Assembly (NCBI GenBank): GCA_037969055.1
Contig: JBBKWR010000131.1
Span: 1-9,724 of the forward strand
From: Pelagihabitans sp037969055
GTDB lineage: Bacteria; Bacteroidota; Bacteroidia; Flavobacteriales; Flavobacteriaceae
Direction of reading: 5' to 3'
DNA: 9,724 bases
In this document: positions 7,444 through 9,724 of the stretch, in pieces
How the letters are laid out: each line of letters opens with the position of its first letter
Position numbering within the stretch: position 1 is the first letter of the stretch
Position numbers and translations under genes: made by a program
Notes under the pieces: generated by a model
Database searches by the model: none
Told to the model about the DNA's origin: nothing
The model's input: only the letters and a program-made list of their open reading frames with translations

Positions 7444-9066
7444 TCATATTTTCAATTCCAGAACATAAAAATTAGGATCAATTTTCAAGGTACTCAGGTC
7501 GCCCATTAGGACCTCTGATTTCCAAGTGGAAGTAGGGTAAATCCATTGGGGCGAATCACCGATAAATATTCTGACGGGCATATCAAAATTGTCAACTACC
7601 TGAGTATAGCGGTATTTTAGGGTTTTGCCATTCACCTTATACTCCAAAAGCGGTATTTTGGTGGTCCGCAAATATTGGTTGAAGAAGGCGGATAAATTTT
7701 TGCCGGTCTTATCGCTGAGATACGCCTCGATTTGTTTGGAGGTTACCGTTTGATGGTAGAAGTCTTTATTGAGTCCCCGTAATATTTGTCGCCACAGTTC
7801 ATCATCATCGACCAACTGCCTTAAGGTGTGTAGTAGGTTGGAACCCTTGTAATACATGTCCCCACTACCCCCGCTGTTTACGTCATAGTTGCCAATAATG
7901 GGTCGATCATTGTTTATTTTCTGTCGCATGCCGATCACATATTCCGATGTGGCTTGCTTACCATAATAATAATCGAGGAATAGGCTTTCCGAATAACAGG
8001 TAAATCCTTCATGCACCCACATATCTGCTATGTCTTTATAGGTAATATTATTGGCAAACCATTCGTGACCTGATTCATGGATGATGATAAAATCGAATTT
8101 AAGTCCCCAACCTGTACCGGAGAGGTCATTGCCCAAATAACCCTGTCTGTAAAGGTTCCCGTAGGTTACAGAACTTTGGTGTTCCATTCCCAAATAGGGT
8201 ACTTGCACCAGCTTAAATCCGTCCTGATAAAAAGGATATGGGCCGAACCAATATTCAAATGCCTTCATCATCTTCGGCGCATCCTTAAATTGTTCTTTGG
8301 CCTTTTCCAAATCTTCGGGCAATACGTAGTAATCCATATCCAATGTCCCCTTTTCGCCTGCATACTGCTCTCCGAAATGTTCGTATTTCCCAATGTTCAC
8401 GTTCACCCCGTAGTTGTTTATCGGGCTGGCCACGAACCAGTGATAGGTGTTGGTATCCTCATCAACTCTACGAAGCCTTCCGTTGGAAACATCCATTAAC
8501 CCTTTGGGCACTTTCACACTAATGGCCATGCTATCTACTTCGTCATACATGTGGTCTTTATTGGGCCACCAGACACTTGCCCCAAGACCTTGACAAGAAG
8601 TGGCCACAAACGGATTGCCGTTTGCGTCTTGTTTCCAAGAGAACCCACCATCCCAAGGGGCGTTGACCGCTTCTTTAGGGTGACCTGAATAATAAACGAT
8701 TATTTCATTGATGGCCTCCTTTAGCTGCGGTTTTTTAAGAAGGACATAGTGGACATTGCCCTTGTTCTGTACATCAAGAATTACCCCGTCTTGGGTTACC
8801 TTATCAATAGTAAGAGGTGGCTGCAGATCAACTTGGAGCACCTGATTTTGACGCAATACCTTATAACGAATAGTATTGCTGCCAGAAATAAATTTATCCT
8901 TTGGTTGCACCTCGATATCCAAATGATAATAGTTCAAGTCCCACCAGGCGCGTTCTGGGGTGATACTGCCGCGCAAAGTATCCTGCTCCGTATATTGTTG
9001 GCCGTAGGTCGAACAATAAAACCCAATGATCATGAATACCAAAATAAACCTATTTCTTACCATCAT
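7444..9066 (-). CDS. secreted M1 family zinc metallopeptidase
   Basis: This is a 540-residue gluzincin peptidase of the M1 (aminopeptidase N / leukotriene A4 hydrolase-like) family. A signal peptide (about residues 1-22, ending TYG before QQ) directs it to the periplasm or outside. The N-terminal beta domain (about 38-240) is followed by the catalytic domain. That domain carries GMEH (293-296), a variant of the GAMEN substrate-binding motif. It also has the zinc motif HESGH (330-334) with the third ligand Glu353 in VHEGF, exactly HExxH-x18-E, and the catalytic tyrosine Tyr405 in YYKGS. A C-terminal beta domain (about 470-540) ends the protein; the large helical domain of longer M1 enzymes is absent, as in many bacterial members of this length. 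It probably trims N-terminal residues from peptides. The start is ATG at 9066, though an adjacent ATG at 9063 is equally possible. It lies 88 bp downstream of an M28-family peptidase gene on the same strand, so co-transcription is possible. Confidence 0.93.
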   Translation of the reverse strand: MMVRNRFILVFMIIGFYCSTYGQQYTEQDTLRGSITPERAWWDLNYYHLDIEVQPKDKFISGSNTIRYKVLRQNQVLQVDLQPPLTIDKVTQDGVILDVQNKGNVHYVLLKKPQLKEAINEIIVYYSGHPKEAVNAPWDGGFSWKQDANGNPFVATSCQGLGASVWWPNKDHMYDEVDSMAISVKVPKGLMDVSNGRLRRVDEDTNTYHWFVASPINNYGVNVNIGKYEHFGEQYAGEKGTLDMDYYVLPEDLEKAKEQFKDAPKMMKAFEYWFGPYPFYQDGFKLVQVPYLGMEHQSSVTYGNLYRQGYLGNDLSGTGWGLKFDFIIIHESGHEWFANNITYKDIADMWVHEGFTCYSESLFLDYYYGKQATSEYVIGMRQKINNDRPIIGNYDVNSGGSGDMYYKGSNLLHTLRQLVDDDELWRQILRGLNKDFYHQTVTSKQIEAYLSDKTGKNLSAFFNQYLRTTKIPLLEYKVNGKTLKYRYTQVVDNFDMPVRIFIGDSPQWIYPTSTWKSEVLMGDLSTLKIDPNFYVLELKI

Positions 9067-9154
9067 ATTTTAGTTTCAATACTTTAAAATTCCAAGCACT
9101 AAACCCAAATCACAATATCCTGATCTTTGGTATTTTGTTTTTGGGAATTGGAAT

Positions 9155-9724
9155 TTATCTTAAGATCCCATTAGGGAACATAACTGGACTTTCGTGTCCG
9201 TTTGAACCTACTGCAGCGATTCCAAAAAAGAAGTTATCAATAACAGTGCCGTCCAACGTATATTCCAACACATCTCCGACAAATTTGCTATGATCCCAGG
9301 TAGGGGAGGTGGTATCGCGCCAGTAAATCTTATATCCCACTGCCCCCTCCACCTTGCTCCATTGAAATTTAGCTGCTGGGGCGACAATGCCCCCGATTTT
9401 CACTTCAATGGGCGCAGGGGGTGCCCAAGCGATCGAAGCCAGATTGATGGCGTTCACGGCGGTCAGTTTTTTGGAATACGCAAAATTTACATGTTCCAAC
9501 ACATCTCCGTAATTGATACCCTCTTCTGTTCTAATATCTTGGTGTTGTTGGGTATAATTTTCATGCGCCTCCATGATCCTTATGCCCGCATATCCTGCAT
9601 CGTTAAAGGGTCGATGGTGTCCCCCACGGCCAAAGCGATCTAAGCGATAGATCATCATTGGGTTCATTTCGGGCATATAGGTTCGTACATTTTTATGCAC
9701 ATAGCGGGCCAATTGTCTTGAAAT
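9155..9724 (-). CDS. M28 family peptidase with fibronectin III-like tail, N-terminus outside window
   Basis: This is the last 189 residues of a longer protein; the frame is open to base 9724 and begins there with ISRQ, so the real start is outside. The first part is the end of an M28 zinc peptidase domain. FGRGGHHRPFNDAGYAGIR resembles the late catalytic-domain block, and ENYTQQHQD contains the probable last zinc ligand, His61 of this fragment (codon 9544-9542). The INYGDVLEHVNFAYSKKLTAVN stretch and APPAP linker are typical of Bacteroidota M28 enzymes. From about residue 102 a fibronectin type III-like domain follows (FQWSKVEGAVGYKIYWRD, then FFFGIAAVGSNGHES). Such enzymes are secreted aminopeptidases, but the signal peptide and the other zinc ligands are not visible here. 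One residue in the GGDH-type block appears changed to GGHH. The next gene downstream is an M1 peptidase, which suggests a shared peptide-degrading role. Confidence 0.87.
   Translation of the reverse strand: MSRQLARYVHKNVRTYMPEMNPMMIYRLDRFGRGGHHRPFNDAGYAGIRIMEAHENYTQQHQDIRTEEGINYGDVLEHVNFAYSKKLTAVNAINLASIAWAPPAPIEVKIGGIVAPAAKFQWSKVEGAVGYKIYWRDTTSPTWDHSKFVGDVLEYTLDGTVIDNFFFGIAAVGSNGHESPVMFPNGILR

Noticed and set aside
8077..8499. A 140-codon open frame on the plus strand opposite the M1 peptidase
   Set aside because: It is antisense to a well-supported conserved gene, shows no family features, and is a by-product of that gene's codon use.
9087..9156. A 9-bp inverted repeat (AAATTCCAA and TTGGAATTT) between the two peptidase genes
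   Set aside because: The arms are AT-rich and 52 bp apart with no T run or symmetry typical of an operator or terminator; chance is likely.
9155..9712. A TTG at 9712 as start codon of the M28-like protein
   Set aside because: The frame stays open to the window edge, and the product from this codon would be only the tail of a peptidase domain with no signal peptide.

Overview
The window looks like chromosome of a marine-type flavobacterium (Bacteroidota, probably Flavobacteriaceae). This is inferred from short signal peptides and LLSSC lipoboxes, the lack of clear Shine-Dalgarno sequences with A-rich leaders instead, one TAnnTTTG-like promoter element, and the protein families present. I see no RNA gene, CRISPR array, insertion sequence, integrase, tRNA-linked attachment site or phage gene, and base composition looks even throughout.

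Left part, minus strand, in transcription order from right to left: a YdeI/OmdA-family protein (3612-3037), a CDP-alcohol phosphatidyltransferase-family membrane enzyme (2921-2154), an amidohydrolase lipoprotein (2116-713), and a second, secreted amidohydrolase (708 to beyond base 1). The two amidohydrolases are only 4 bp apart and are very probably co-transcribed. The phosphatidyltransferase lies 37 bp upstream of them and could share the transcript.

Middle, plus strand: one 1134-residue multidomain lipoprotein (3735-7139), transcribed divergently from the YdeI-family gene. It joins a ThuA-like domain, a PQQ-type glucose/sorbosone dehydrogenase propeller, a PKD domain, a second Ig-like segment, a mono-haem cytochrome c and a C-terminal beta-rich module. 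It ends at a strong intrinsic terminator.

Right part, minus strand: a secreted M1-family zinc metallopeptidase (9066-7444), and upstream of it the C-terminal end of an M28-family peptidase with a fibronectin type III-like tail (9724-9155, running off the window).

Taken together, this is envelope and extracytoplasmic catabolism: two peptidases, two amidohydrolases of a group that includes peptide and acyl-amino-acid hydrolases, and a carbohydrate-oxidising redox lipoprotein. No single pathway can be proved from the sequence. The most notable item is the multidomain redox lipoprotein. I found no convincing undescribed system here.
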